From the NCBI GenBank assembly GCA_030737835.1, contig CM060848.1, positions 12,632,323 to 12,696,322 of the forward strand: a stretch of 64,000 bases of DNA, given 5' to 3'. The DNA is from Acorus gramineus. Lineage: Eukaryota; Streptophyta; Magnoliopsida; Acorales; Acoraceae. The position numbers were made by a program, and so were the translations under genes. The notes under the pieces were generated by a model. That model had not been told where the DNA came from, made no database searches, and saw only the letters and a list, made by a program, of their open reading frames with translations. Position 1 is the stretch's first letter; each line of letters begins with the position of its first letter. Shown here in pieces: positions 34,534 through 59,807 of this stretch.

Positions 34534-35447
34534 GCCCCCATTTGGATACGGAATAGGTCAGGGAATAATCTTGAATAAAACAGAATAAGTATTTTTTGGT
34601 GTTTGGATGCAATGAATATCTTGGGATAACCTATACCAGAATAAACTGGTATAAAATAATATATGGATTACAGCCTAACCCTTAGCCCCCGTTTGGATAC
34701 AGAATAAGACTTATTATTGGGTATACAATTATTTCGGCATAAGTGAATATAAATAAAGATAAAGTGATTTTATGTTTCGTTGCATTTTAAATTATTCTCG
34801 TTGGGAAACGTAAGAATAAAATTTTTGTTGTTTGAGTAAAATGTGAATAAAGTGTGGATAAGGATTTATAAAAGGTGAAAAAAATAATGATAATTGATTT
34901 GACATGCGATTTATTAGAGATGATAACAATTGATTTGATAATAGGCCAACATATTTTTTGGGTGGATTAATTTGGAATAACTTTAACTCCACAGATTAGT
35001 TGGAATCCATATATCACTTTATACCAGTTTATTCTGCATAAGATATCCCAGGGTATATCAGGCATCCAAACAAGAAAAAAGGGCTATTCTACCTAATTCT
35101 CAGTTATTCCACGGGTTATTCTCGAAACAAATTGGGGCTTAGAATTAAAGTTATTCCAAGTTATTTCACCCAAATAATGTGGGCCCACTGTCAAATCAAC
35201 TGTCATCATCTCTTATAAATCACATGTCAAATCAACTATTTTTTCAAATTTTATAAATCTTTTATCTACACTTTATTCATATTTTATCCAAACAACGAAA
35301 AACTAAAAAACTTTATTATTACGTTTTCCAACGAGAATCATTCAAAACACAACCAAATACAAAATCGTTTATTCCGATGTTATATCTACTTATGCATGTA
35401 TAATTATATACTTTAAAATAAATCTTATTCTGGATTCAAACATGGGC
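34534..35447. mobile_element. Tourist-like MITE copy A, interrupted by copy B
   Basis: Bounded by TAA at 34531-34533 and 35448-35450, with tips GCCCCCATTTGGATAC and CAAACATGGGC. Once the nested element (34685-35138) is removed, about 457 bp remain that align end to end with copy C at 5114-5556. Confidence 0.85.
34685..35138. mobile_element. Tourist-like MITE copy B, nested in copy A
   Basis: A 454-bp element bounded by TTA at 34682-34684 and 35139-35141, with tips GCCCCCGTTTGGATAC and CAAATTGGGGC. The interior (for example TTGATTTGACATGCGATTTA) is the reverse complement of the corresponding part of copy A, so B inserted in the opposite orientation. Confidence 0.85.
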
Positions 35448-35450
35448 TAA

Positions 35451-36572
35451 GAAACTTCACATACCCCTCCACTTGATAGAGTCAATAAAAATCTCATTTA
35501 GCTAGAGTCTTCACAAAACATCGGATCTCCAGCTTGACAGCTTTCGTCCAACGCTCATAGTTAGGAGTGGCGGTAATCCAACTTCCCGTCTTATAGTTAG
35601 GAGTGGTGGCTCTTGTTGAGATCGTTGTCTCATCTCAAAGGCTCTTCACTCAAACACAGTCGACGCTAAGTTTCAATGTTGTCAAGGGTCTGGTTTATGC
35701 TTTATTATTTCATCCAAATTTCTGTCTCCAATCTCACCGTTCGCATCATTATGTTGGCGTGCAACTTTGACCTTTTTCTACCATTTCGGGTATATGGATT
35801 TTTTTAGATCTTGCCCTAAACATAATCTAAAGCTCTAATACCATAATGATACAAGTTTGTTGGGCATCAAAACACGAAAAGGCATACAAAGAAAACCTGA
35901 AAAGAGAAAAAAAAAAGAGTCAAATTATAACTTTTATAGTTAAACAAAAACCAAAAGATAAAAGTAAAAAAAAGCCTAATCATAAAATAAAAGTCAAAAC
36001 TAAGATGCCTCTCTCAACAATCAAGGGGTTTCAATTTTTAGACCTCAAAATTTTGTTAAGAATGACTAATTCTTATCAAAATCTCCAACCACCATTTAAC
36101 AACTAAGACGCATTCCATCGTGTTGACAAAAAATACATCGTGTTGACAAAAAATACACATGTAACGCAAACACTACACATCAAACTAATAAGCTATTTTT
36201 CCGTTTATTTCGGAGGTTGTGTGCCCCAACATCCGCCAGCACAAACACAGGAGGGACGCAAAGCCAAACGACCCATAAATATTTTTTATCCTCATCATAA
36301 CAAATCCTAACTTATTTTCAAATCCATACATAAATCTATCATTACATGATAAAAACTAACTAATTATCTAATTAAACTAATTATAAATTGCAATTTACCA
36401 AAACCATTTCAATTTGCACCAGTTTCTTACCAAAGAATATTGCCATGCCCTTCAAACCATAAAGGAAATGGAGTTTATTAAACCACCACAGATCATCACA
36501 TTATAACATCAAGGAGTTTGGTTAAATTTATTCTTCGAATAAACAAAATTAAATTAGGCCTCATCTCAAAAT
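35451..36572. other. Intergenic with possible LTR-retroelement remnant
   Basis: GCTCTAATACCA at 35832-35843 is one base away from the reverse complement of the plant LTR primer-binding site TGGTATCAGAGC, and is followed three bases later by TGATACAAG, which could be an LTR tip on the minus strand. No retroviral-type frame or second LTR was seen. A 20-bp word containing CGTGTTGACAAAAAATACA is doubled near 36118-36158. Confidence 0.35.
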
Positions 36573-36578
36573 TTTATT
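36573..36578 (-). terminator. Probable PGM polyadenylation signal
   Basis: AATAAA on the minus strand, about 175 bases after the stop codon. Confidence 0.55.
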
Positions 36579-36752
36579 GGATGGCCACATACAGCAAAAA
36601 CCTTGCATAATTGTACGTAACAGGACATGTTTTTAAGAGTATCATGCCTCCCAGGTACCTAATTCAACAGAAGTATCATCGTCTCCAAAAAAAAAAAAAA
36701 ATTGACGCTCTCCAATACAGCGAAACCCAGCTTATGATCTCTTTCAACCTCT

Positions 36753-49906
<13,154 letters not shown>

Positions 49907-50100
49907 CTCTTCGGCGTCGACGGGGAGAGTACCCTACGAAAACGAATTGTTGGTCACACGCAATTCAAATACGGAAGAGAAGATATTGAAAATCAAGTAG
50001 AACAAAGTGGAATACAAAGACCAACTCGCTCGCTCGATCTCAGATTTGATATGGGATGTACAAAGGAAACGAAGGTGGTGGTGAAGTGGGGAGAAAGGAT
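49907..50100 (-). promoter_or_regulatory. PGM 5' UTR and core promoter region
   Basis: Minus-strand leader rich in CT-type sequence (CTTTCTCCCCACTTCACC and CGAGCGAGCGAG). No unambiguous TATA box. The exact transcription start cannot be placed. Confidence 0.4.
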
Positions 50101-50920
50101 GGCATGTGAGTGATGTTATTTAATTGGGGCTGTGGGGGGCCACAGCGTTCTTGGTTTTGACACCACGTGTTGGGGTGAGCGATTTATCTGCCTGTTTTTT
50201 ATTTTTCTGTGTTCGTGAATGTTTCAAGGCGCTTCTTGGTTTGGGGATCAATCGGTGTGCTTTTTTCTAGGAGGATTGGGTGGAGGGCAATACATCAACA
50301 CAGTTTGTCTGTCCAGTCTAGCTTAGGAAAGTATCCGTAGATAGAAGAAATATGTGATCTTTCTTACACTTTTTTTTTTTTTTTCAATCTTATATATTTC
50401 ATTAATATCATACATTATCTGACTTGTACGCAATGATAAGATCTTCGGTGGGTCTTCCATTTTCGCAAGCCTTGTTTAGATCTCCTAAGTAGACTTTTAA
50501 TGGACCTTTATTGTCTTGCGTTCTACTTGTTTTACTTTACAATTTTATTTTACTCTGAATTTAAAAATTGTACTCTTTTTTTTAATCAAAGAAGTAGCAG
50601 ATCTACCAATATTATTTTAAAAAAAAAAAACATCATACAGTATTTTTAAAAAAATATATATTTTTTAAATGAATTCATACAATTCATTAAAGTAGTGCAA
50701 TATGTCGACCCGGACCCAGACTGTCCGTGGTCTATTGTCTTCGTCAAATGCACCTCTGGCCTCTGCTAGTTGTGGTGCACCTCTCAATTTTTTAAGCATA
50801 TATATCAGCAAATTGAAACCGCATGCATACAGGTATATATATACAACAGTAAAAAAAAATCTATGTTTCTGAAGAACCTGGAATCTCCTTTCCTTTGAAA
50901 AGATTATTAGACTAAGGTGG
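50101..50920. other. Intergenic, no gene recognised
   Basis: Contains GAAGTAGCAGATCTACCA followed by a poly-A run (about 50590-50630), shared with 1555-1605. Otherwise nothing supported. Confidence 0.4.
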
Positions 50921-52110
50921 TGTTTGGTTGGGCTGAAAAGCAGCACTTATTTAGCTGAATGCGATTTTTTCAGCATTTATTGGTTACAAGGTTGCTTGGT
51001 TGGATCCCACAATAAGCCCTTATTATATTTGTATTTAGTATTTATCTTCAACAAAAAATCATTGAATTTCTTTCACTTAATTTACCGCTCACGCTTTCAG
51101 CTATCTTGGTTAGCTTTGCGAAAAGACCAAATAACCCCCCGCCTATCACACAATATTACCAAGGATATTTAACCCAACTTTTCACCCTCTCTCTCTCTCC
51201 TTCACACAATTTTTCCCAAACACCACCTGAAACCCTAGATTTCTTCATCTCCACCTCCATCGCCACAAAATACACAGATCCATGGGTTTATGGGCGTCTT
51301 TCACCAACTGAAGAGGAAGAGCTCTGCTGCTCTCCTCGACTTTGTGAGGACCTACCGGTGGTGTCACGGTCCTGTCCGCCCTCCGATCGCCGTCGATCTG
51401 CCTGTCCAAAACCTCCGCCGCTGCCCGTTCGACCTCTGCTTCTGCACGTTCCCGACCTCCGCCTCTGCTGCCCGTCCCAAACCTCTGCTTCTGCACGTCC
51501 CAAACCTCTGCCTCTCCTGCCCGTCCCAAATATTGATTGACTGGTCTTTCTAGTTCAGTTTTTTGTTGGATTTTTTTTTTAATGGTAGATACAAGGTGTA
51601 TGGGGTCGTATAGTGAGATAACGTGAGCCTGTGATTTTGTTGCTAGTTGATCCAGCACAATTTACCATTGTTCTTGAAGATGATATTTCAATCCAAATTA
51701 TGGATTAATCTGTGTATGCTTCTAATCTCACATTCCATTGTTCACTCTCTAAAGTCGGAATATTTCGTGAAACAAATCCATATTCTTTAAATAGTTCAAA
51801 ATTAACCACGTTTTCAAATATTCAACCAAATATCAAAATAATATTCAGCACTTATAAAATGGACCGAACTACTCTCATAATAAGCACATATGTTAAGTGG
51901 TCAATCAAACACACTTATCTAAATAACTGCAATTTATTTTCCGCTGAACCAAACGGTTTTTTTTTTCTGCACTCTTTAAAGATTATCAGCATAACCTCTT
52001 TCTGCACTTATTAATTAGTACTTAAAATCTGCATTCCGCCAACTGTTCTCTGTCCATCTCAAATTTCGAATGGCATAAAGTAATCCAGCATACAAACACT
52101 TTAATAAAGT
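50921..52110. other. TE-like region with GC-rich minisatellite core
   Basis: Begins near GGTGGTGTTTGGTTGGGCTG, a MITE-type end, and contains an inverted partner-like GCTGAACCAAACGG near 51943-51956, but the right boundary is unclear. The centre is unusually GC-rich and starts with 5'-UTR-like sequence (CTCTCTCTCTCC, AAACCCTAGATTTC). Open frames exist on both strands here (for example 51106-51540), but their product is repeat-derived and I do not call a gene. Confidence 0.4.
51400..51530. repeat. GC-rich tandem repeat
   Basis: Alternating units of roughly 25-30 bp built from CCTCTGCTTCTGCACGT and CCTCYGCCTCTSCTGCCCGT blocks, at least four in a row. Confidence 0.6.
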
Positions 52111-52913
52111 GTGGATCAAAATCCCCCCCACAGTTGATTGATGGTCAGGATGGATGTCTGCATGCTATTAGTTGGCAATGACGAAAGATGGAATCTATTC
52201 AATCACAATGACACGTCATCGCATAAATTGAGGTATATGCGTGGCTGGTTTGTCTTGATCCGTGTGATATCTTTTCAAAGTTCATTTGCTTCGTATGGAC
52301 GCGAAACAAATACATGTATGTACTAGTCTTACATTTTTGAAAATGAATTTCATTTTGTTATTAAAATACATGTATTACGTTGGACATCACCGTTTAACAA
52401 CCCAAAAAAATATAATAAAAAAAAAACCCTTGCTATTTGTTTATGTTTAGAGTTCGAAAGTGCTCGTGTCGTCTTCGTGCATGCGCAAATGAACATGTGG
52501 GCGTGCCCTCCTAATCCTCATGTAATGGCACGCTCACATTTCATTTTTAAATGAAAAATGTTACGCTCAGTATATTATTATATTTTAAAACATGGTCAAT
52601 TTATATTTATTATTTAAATCACATACATCATCTCATTATGTATGTTTATAAAAAATAAAATATTTATTATTTAAATCACATTCATTATCTCATTATGTAT
52701 GTTTATAAAAAGTAAAATATTTATTTTAATAAATTGAATGACATCGATTATTAAAAATGTAAAATGCTCCTAAGAAGATATACGAGACTGAGATTGTAAA
52801 ATAGATTAAGTATAATAACACTCTATTAAATGGAAAAGGTTGACACAACCCTGTATTGTTTCATTTATAGTCCATACATTTTAATTTATTAAAATTAGCA
52901 TACATCATCGACT

Positions 52914-52948
<35 letters not shown>

Positions 52949-53454
52949 AAATATGTAATCCACTAAATCACATTAGCGTATGAATATTCATAGAGAATGT
53001 GAAATTTCTATTGAGATATATGTTGTTGGATTTGAAAGGGCTTTTAAAATTTCAGGTTTTATTTCATGTGAAAAATATATAAATATATTTTGATTTCAAA
53101 CGTCAACCACTTGAATCATTTCGAACGAAAATTATACATACAGCCCGCACCCCAATGCAGCCGCATCACTAGTTCTCTTTTCTTTTTTTAATTAGACCCT
53201 AATTTTACAGACCCCATCATAGGCCCCATGATGTGGCAATAGGATATTATCTATTATACCCTCTAATTGATAATCACTTCTAAACAAGGAAAACGGTTTG
53301 ATTTATTCCTAGGATTGTGGAGATTTCATTAATTACTGTATTTTTCTTTCTTGCATTGTGTAAAATCATTAATCCCTATAATTTACCATGAACATATTCG
53401 TAGTAGTCCCGAAATTTTAATCTGAAGAAGTTTGAAAAACTGATTTGTTCTTTA
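52111..53454. other. Intergenic, no gene recognised
   Basis: AT-rich with a (TA)n run near 52918-52944. Apart from the tandem duplication at 52603-52716, nothing is supported. Confidence 0.45.
52603..52716. repeat. 57-bp tandem duplication
   Basis: Units 52603-52659 and 52660-52716 are nearly identical (core AAATCACATACATCATCTCA versus AAATCACATTCATTATCTCA). Confidence 0.85.
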
Positions 53455-54475
53455 TCTAGTTGGATCTCTCTTCCGGATCAGGTTTGTCAATTGTTTTTTT
53501 TATTTTTTTTATCTTATTAAATGAAAGTCACATCGAATTTGAAATTAAATTTTTTATTATCAAATATTCAATCTATGTTACATGTTTCAATTCAAAAAAT
53601 AAATTTTTTTTATGTTTTGATCACTATTTCACACTTTTTTTTATATTTGTTTCGTTATAATTTCATAAATGTAATTTTGATATTGTTACATTTAATTGTT
53701 ACTGGTTCGTGTGATGTTTATATTAGACTCCCGAACTCGGATATTCATATATACAATTATGTTACATTCATAAATGTAACACTCTAAAATGTAACATTAT
53801 CTCATGTTGTGCATTTCTTTTAACAATGCAAATAGAAATGACGTATAAATGTAACAGTGAAGTACATACTTTTACAGAGGATTCTGATACATTTTCTTTG
53901 GAAGGCAGTGCACTAGAAATTGAAATAGATGATTTTAAATAGTAAATGTAACTGTTTGACATTTAAGTAAATATAATTGTTTGTTCCATCTATATAAATG
54001 TAACAGTTTTTATATAAATGTAACAAATCGTTGTGAGAGATGTAAACATTTAAGAAATGTATTTGTAACTACCAATATAAAATGTAATTGTTTCATATGT
54101 TAACTATATGTGTTTTTTATTTAAATTTAAATACAATAACTACCTAGAGAAAATGAGTCGTTTGAAGGATTTTAATGAAAACAATTTCGGTAAATTTTGG
54201 TATAATTAAGTTCAATTATAATTTAGGTAATGATTTCAAAATTCAAAATTTGAAATAGGTAAATGGATTTTAAGATTTACATGGAAGACCAAATAGAGAA
54301 AATGGAGGGATTTGGGTTAACAAGACAAATTTTTAATGAAGGGCAAATTTGTATTTTGTCATTTTACCATTTTTTGAAAAAGTCAACAAACCAAAAAACC
54401 AACCAATGAAATGATAACACCTCATGGGGCTTGTGAGTGGGGCTTATATTATAGGGCCTGGGTATCATGACTGTT
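53455..54475. repeat. ATGTAAC-rich dispersed repeat, copy 2
   Basis: Collinear with 1-985: GGATCAGGTTTG start, ATGTAAC words throughout, CAAATCGTTGTGAGAGATG, then GAGAAAATGGAGGGATTTGG and a GGGGCTTATATT end. It contains an extra segment (about 54385-54435, CCAACCAATGAAATGATAAC) absent from copy 1. Confidence 0.8.
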
Positions 54476-55480
54476 TTTAATTATACAATCTCTTATGGAA
54501 ATACATACTACTATATGAAATGATATATTGATCAAATACAATTGTATTTTTTTTTCTTTTTAAAAAAATAAAAAAAAATTATTTCATACACTATGATAGA
54601 AACTCATATATTATGGTAGTACAGTTATAAATTAAACTGTAAAATGGATCGAGTATACAGTACTCAATTTTAAATTATCACCAAATTTGAGCTAACTAGC
54701 TAATTTTGGGCTTTTAATTAGATGTGTATGTGGACTAGGCATATGGATGTAGGCTTTGCATGGGTCATGGGTTTAGGCATATATATAGAGTAGTTATATG
54801 GCTCTATGGCAATCAATCTTGAGACTCATCACCTATGTAGTATTGTATATGAGCGTCGATGTAAACTCTTTTTTATCAAATCCGTCCCATATATTTTATT
54901 AGCGCTATATATTTATATTAACAAGATATATATTTCATTAAAAAAAATTTATATTTCATGTTTTATTTTTTATAATATCATGTACATCATTGTATGAGAT
55001 CTATTATTTTAAAAAAAATCAAAACACATGGGGTTGAAATTAAAACTGAAAAATGATGAAAAAATGATTGTACGTAACATTTTTCATTATGTGATGTTCA
55101 TCTATGTGGATTCCCATGTTTAACTCAGGGTGGAATAAATCATATTTAAGACATTTAATATGTGAAGTACATGTATGTTTTGAATTCCAATGATATACCT
55201 TAGCCGAATGCATGAACTATTACATTTGTTATTCCATTCATTAAGTTATGTTTATATTTGCGATATCCTGATATCCTAGTATCTTTGACAGAATGCATAT
55301 CGGAGATATTATTATTATAATTTTATTTACATTATGAATATTGTTATTGTCAGCTCTAGAAAATTTTATAGATGAAGTTATTTAAAAAAATAAATTTCAC
55401 AAAAATTTTAAAAAAATCTACTTTTATCATGTATTAATCAAAAACATAAATTTTTCTTTTAAAAATTGAATATGTTTTTT
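54476..55480. other. Intergenic, no gene recognised
   Basis: AT-rich. No element ends or coding frame supported. Confidence 0.45.
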
Positions 55481-55489
55481 ATAAAAAAA

Positions 55490-55754
55490 GGATTTTTTAT
55501 TTTTAAGTCCCCATAAACTATAGGATTTAGTGATCGATCCCTCACTTTTTTATATTTTGGTTTTAGTCCCCATATGTTCATTTTTAGTCATTGGGAGGGA
55601 TCTATCCCTAAATTATTTGGTTTTCTTTTTAGTCCCTGGGAGGGACTAAAAAGGAACATATTCTTTAAATCTGAGGACTAAAATCAAAATATGAAGAAGT
55701 GAGGGATCGATCACTAAATCTTATAATTCGTGGGGACTTCAAAATAAAAAACCT
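55490..55754. mobile_element. Foldback MITE with 9-bp duplication
   Basis: 265 bp in which almost the whole left half is the reverse complement of the right half (shared words AAGTCCCC, GGATTTAGTGATCGATCCC / AGATTTAGTGATCGATCCC, TTTTAGTCC). Flanked by ATAAAAAAA at 55481-55489 and 55755-55763. A 9-bp duplication suggests MULE-type mobilisation, though the A-run weakens the assignment. Confidence 0.8.
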
Positions 55755-55763
55755 ATAAAAAAA

Positions 55764-56493
55764 ATAAAACATCAAAGAAAAGAGATGAAAGATTTTCAAT
55801 ATATAAATTTTTACAATTTGGGGGTTTTAAATATAAAATCTATGCCGAACAGGGTCAACTGGTAGGCTGGTGGTGTCACTAGTGGACTGGGTTGTGATGG
55901 TTTCAAAGGGTGGTAACAGTAGTTTAAGTTTTTTTATTTTGACTGCAAATACACTCAATCCGTTTTGCAGCCTTTTTTTCAACCCAGTACATTATGATAA
56001 CGTAGTATATACTGCGCTATCATTTTATATAGGATTCTATCATAGCGTATAATGTAAACTTTTTTATCATTTTTCAACATGAAAGAAAATATACTAATGT
56101 ATCTCAGTATATACTTCATTTCATATAACATCATGTGAGAATATATGATTTAAAAAAAAAAAATCGATATGAACTGTAAATAGAATTATACAAAACCTGA
56201 ACATATCATTTTCTTTTTTTTTAAATGTGATAGGGTGAATTTACCCTTACCTATCATATTTGACGCCGCCCTAATGGATCCTAACATACTTTAACATCTG
56301 TTCTAAAGAAAAAGTTGATCAAATGATTAAGTGATGTCATGGAAATTACCCATACATTTGTAAGATTTTTAAATCATTATACATGTGAATTAGGAAAATC
56401 TAACTGACGAGATATATTGAGGAATCGTGGAGTCGTCCGAAAAGAAAGAAGATCCAGCTTGGAGGAAGTGAATCTATTTAGCATGCAAGATGG
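55764..56493. other. Intergenic with fragment of the PME-cluster block
   Basis: About 55940-56010 resembles the repeat block at 21510-22040 (CAATCCGTTTTGCAG and ATGATAACGTAGTATATA). The rest is AT-rich with no gene. Confidence 0.5.
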
Positions 56494-56501
56494 GTTCTAG
56501 T

Positions 56502-56775
56502 TAAACCTGTGAATCGGACGGTTGTTGATCAGATACATATATTAATTTTTATATTTGGATATTTTTAGATGCAGATTAGATACGAATATTTTTTAAATAA
56601 CTGACATGTTTAAATATTAACATTAATTTGAATAATCAAGTAAGATTTTAGATATATATGAAAATTAAAATTGAGATTTTAAAGCTTATTATCTCTTTTA
56701 GATATCATATAATGAAAATTTAATAGTATTATTATATGTTTTTATTGTAATTAATCATACAAAATAACAATATGG

Positions 56776-56811
<36 letters not shown>

Positions 56812-56956
56812 ATATATATGAGATACAAATATTTTTCAATTCAGATAAATTAACATTCATATCTGCACTTTGGATCTTCAAATATCGGATATTTGTGATT
56901 TTTCATATATAAATTTTGATCGAATTTGGATTTTTTTGGGATAATTGACAGGTTTA
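56502..56956. mobile_element. hAT-like MITE, second copy of the GACAGG family
   Basis: A 455-bp element with tips TAAACCTGTGAATC and GATAATTGACAGGTTTA, flanked by GTTCTAGT and ATTCTAAT (56494-56501, 56957-56964; 6 of 8 identical). The interior is shared with about 61680-62815. A (TA)n run lies at about 56780-56806. Confidence 0.65.
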
Positions 56957-57450
56957 ATTCTAATCGTGTTGGAGTCTCGTCAAAGTTGAATCCCAGAAAA
57001 AGATAGTTACAGTTATAATCTCATGTGCAATTATATATATCTCTAATGAGATCATTAAATAAAACATATAATTTTTCATCTCTTCTATAAGCGAGTTCAT
57101 AACATTCATTGGATTATATAGTTCATTTGTACAAAAATAAAAAAATTGAAAAATGCAAAAATTACACTTGATAGTCTCTAACACATCTAAAAAATATTTG
57201 TGAAGATTTTTAATGAATAAAATGGGTGTCTTACAAGGATATACCAATTTTGGTTGAGTTAATATATAGTCTCAAACTAAAGATGTCGGACTGCTCTCCC
57301 ATTATAGATCGGGTGCTTAAAAGGCTAGAGGGTTGGTGTGGGATGATGCTCAGCCTAGACGGTCGCCTTACATTGCTACAGGTAGTGATATCGAGTATCC
57401 CAATTTTCAAACTATCCACGTTCCGCATTCCAAAAGGGGTGGTTAAGAAG

Positions 57451-57690
57451 CACGATCTTTCTAAGGATTGTCGACTTCGACGATCTTTGAAGGATTGTCG
57501 AACTGGACGATCTTTCTGAGGATTGTCGACTTCGACGATCTTTGGAGGATTGTCGAACTGGACGATCTTTCTGAGGATTGTCGACTTCGACGATCTTTGA
57601 GAGGATTGTCGAACTGGACAATCTTTCTGAGGATTGTCGACTTCGACGATTTATGGGGGATCGTCGACCTAGACAATGGGATGACGGATC
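57451..57690 (+). repeat. 28-bp repeat array, left, forward orientation
   Basis: About eight half-units alternating GGATTGTCGACTTCGACGAT and GGATTGTCGAACTGGACGAT, joined by CTTTCTGA or CTTTGA. Confidence 0.88.
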
Positions 57691-58572
57691 GTCAAAAATA
57701 CTGGGATAAGTTCAGCTCGAAAAGGACGGCATGGCCTGAGTTTTTTCGCCTCTCCACCAACGTCAGCCACTTCGGGTGAACGTGGGAGCGTCGTGGGGCA
57801 CTCATGACCTCCCCAAACAGGTGTCAAGAAGGTGGTGGCTCGTTTGGGCTATAAAAGGGAGGCTTTTGGAGGAGGAGAACCATCTTTACCCATCTTTTAC
57901 TCTCCAAAGCCTCTCCTAGCCACTCCACTCGAGACCAGTGACCTTTCACCACTCTCCACCCTCCATTTACGAGCACCACCACCCCCTACACCTCCCATTC
58001 TCTCCAAAAGCCACCCATCCGAACCCACCTTGTTCTTTATCACCAACAGCCCTCTCAACACTCTCCACCCTCCATTTCCGAGCACCACCACCCCCCCACA
58101 CCAGCAGCCACTCCAAGCAACCACCCACCACACCTCCCTACCCTCACTTCCCTTCCCTTTCCTTTTTTTTTCTTTTTTTTTTCTTTTACTTAAAAGAACT
58201 TGTATAATATATCATTTAAACAGGTTGTAACAAGCTTACTAAATCAAGTAAATATAAGTTTAATCAAAGTTGAGAGTGTTGGAGTACATCATTGGACTTT
58301 TATCAGTTCTTTTGGAAACTATACGCAGCTGGCGGACGACCCTAACTTGGATCGTTGGTCAGTTGGTCTAGGGACCATTTGAACACTCCCCTTTGCAAGT
58401 TTGGGTACCTCCCAAGGACTACTAACCCCTTTTGTTTTATTTTGTTTACTTTGTTTGTCATTTACTGCTTTATATGTTTGTTATTACTCTTTTATATACT
58501 GTTTATATGCTGTTTTTTTTTTTTTTTTTCTTAGCTTCTTGTTAACATAAACCTCCCCCTAATTTTGTTAAA

Positions 58573-58890
58573 CTCGTCGAACTCGACAATCCCCCTTTAA
58601 CTCGTCGAACTCGACAACCCCCCTGGCTCGTCGAACCCGACAATCCCCCTTTAACTCGTCAAACCCGACAATCCCCCTTTAACTCGTCAAACCCGACAAC
58701 CCCTCTTTAACTCGTCGAACCCGACAATCCACCCATAGTTCGTCGAACCCGACAACCCCCCTTTAACTCGTCGAACTCGACAATCCAATCATAGTTCGTC
58801 GAACCCGACAATCCACCCATAGTTTGTCAATCTCGACAACTCCCCTATGGCTCGTTGAGACCAACAATCCCTTCTGGTTCATCAACCTCC
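58573..58890 (-). repeat. 28-bp repeat array, right, inverted orientation
   Basis: About eleven units of the type CTCGTCGAACCCGACAATCC followed by CCCTTTAA. The reverse complement shares the GGATTGTCG-NN-TTCGACGA core with the left array. Confidence 0.88.
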
Positions 58891-59587
58891 AGTCTATTGA
58901 CCAGCAAGAACACCTTTTTTATCCCATTTGCCAACCTTGCACAAAAAAAAAAGTATCTTTCTCTCTCTTTGGGTTTGCAGGATCAATCTGAGCTTAAACA
59001 CCTCAAGGCACGGCCGGCCGTGATCCTTGAGAGGAGAACCCGCATCCCTCGTTGAAGGCGAGTAATAACAGAAGAAATCTTCTTTTCTTGCTTTTGAGGA
59101 AAAGCAAGTGGCGATCACACCAACGTCCCTGGAAGCGGTCGGGCAACCTTGGACGATCCATCAAGTGGTGAGAAAAGCTCAATCAGGTTGGTCCTCTAAA
59201 ACCCCTAGGCAGAGAGTAGTGCTAGTTTGAAAAGAATTCCTGCGACTTTCACTAGACATCAATAAGACTGAGTCTAATCTGTTTCATGAATGCATGATGG
59301 TGGTTGTTGTATGCTACTGAATATCTGTACTGTGTTAACTCCTGGACGAACCCCCTAGGTGGTCGTCGAAGTTTCTGTTTCTTTCTTGCTTTCGTCTGAT
59401 TCTAGCTACTCATTTATCGCCCTTTTTTTTTCTTCAATCAAAATTTCTTGCCTTCCTGTTCCAAAAAAAAAAATTATTGTCTTTCTGATTTCCTAATTTG
59501 CACTATTTTGAACTTCAGTTCCTATTTTTTCTGTTTCCCTCAAAATTTTCCTTTCCTTTTCTTCTGATTAAAAAAAAAAATTTTACT

Positions 59588-59807
59588 TGCTTTTCCAAAA
59601 AAAAATAAATTTTTTTTTTCAAGATCTCTAGTACCAAATTTCTTTCCTTCACTAACTCTTTTTCCAAAATTTCCTTCAGTAAGTACCTGCTTTTCCAACA
59701 AAAAAAAAAAAAAAAACAAAAAATAAAAAAAAAAAAAATTCAAAATCTCTAGTACCAAATTTCTCTTTCCTTCACTAACTCTTTTTCCAAAATTTCCTTC
59801 AGTAAGT
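59588..59807. repeat. Tandem duplication of about 100-120 bp
   Basis: Unit 1 (59588-59687) and unit 2 (59688-about 59807) share TGCTTTTCC, ATCTCTAGTACCAAATTTCT and CCAAAATTTCCTTCAGTAAG. Unit 2 is longer because of expanded A-runs. Confidence 0.85.

Noticed and set aside
51106..51658. Open frames on both strands in the GC-rich patch
   Set aside because: The translations are repeat-derived Pro/Cys/Arg-rich strings without a recognisable domain.
57412..57779. Open frames across the 28-bp array
   Set aside because: Translations of a tandem repeat whose unit length preserves phase by chance; no gene context.
57832..58230. Pro/Thr-rich 132-codon frame
   Set aside because: A CT-rich leader-like sequence inside the LINE insertion; composition alone explains it.
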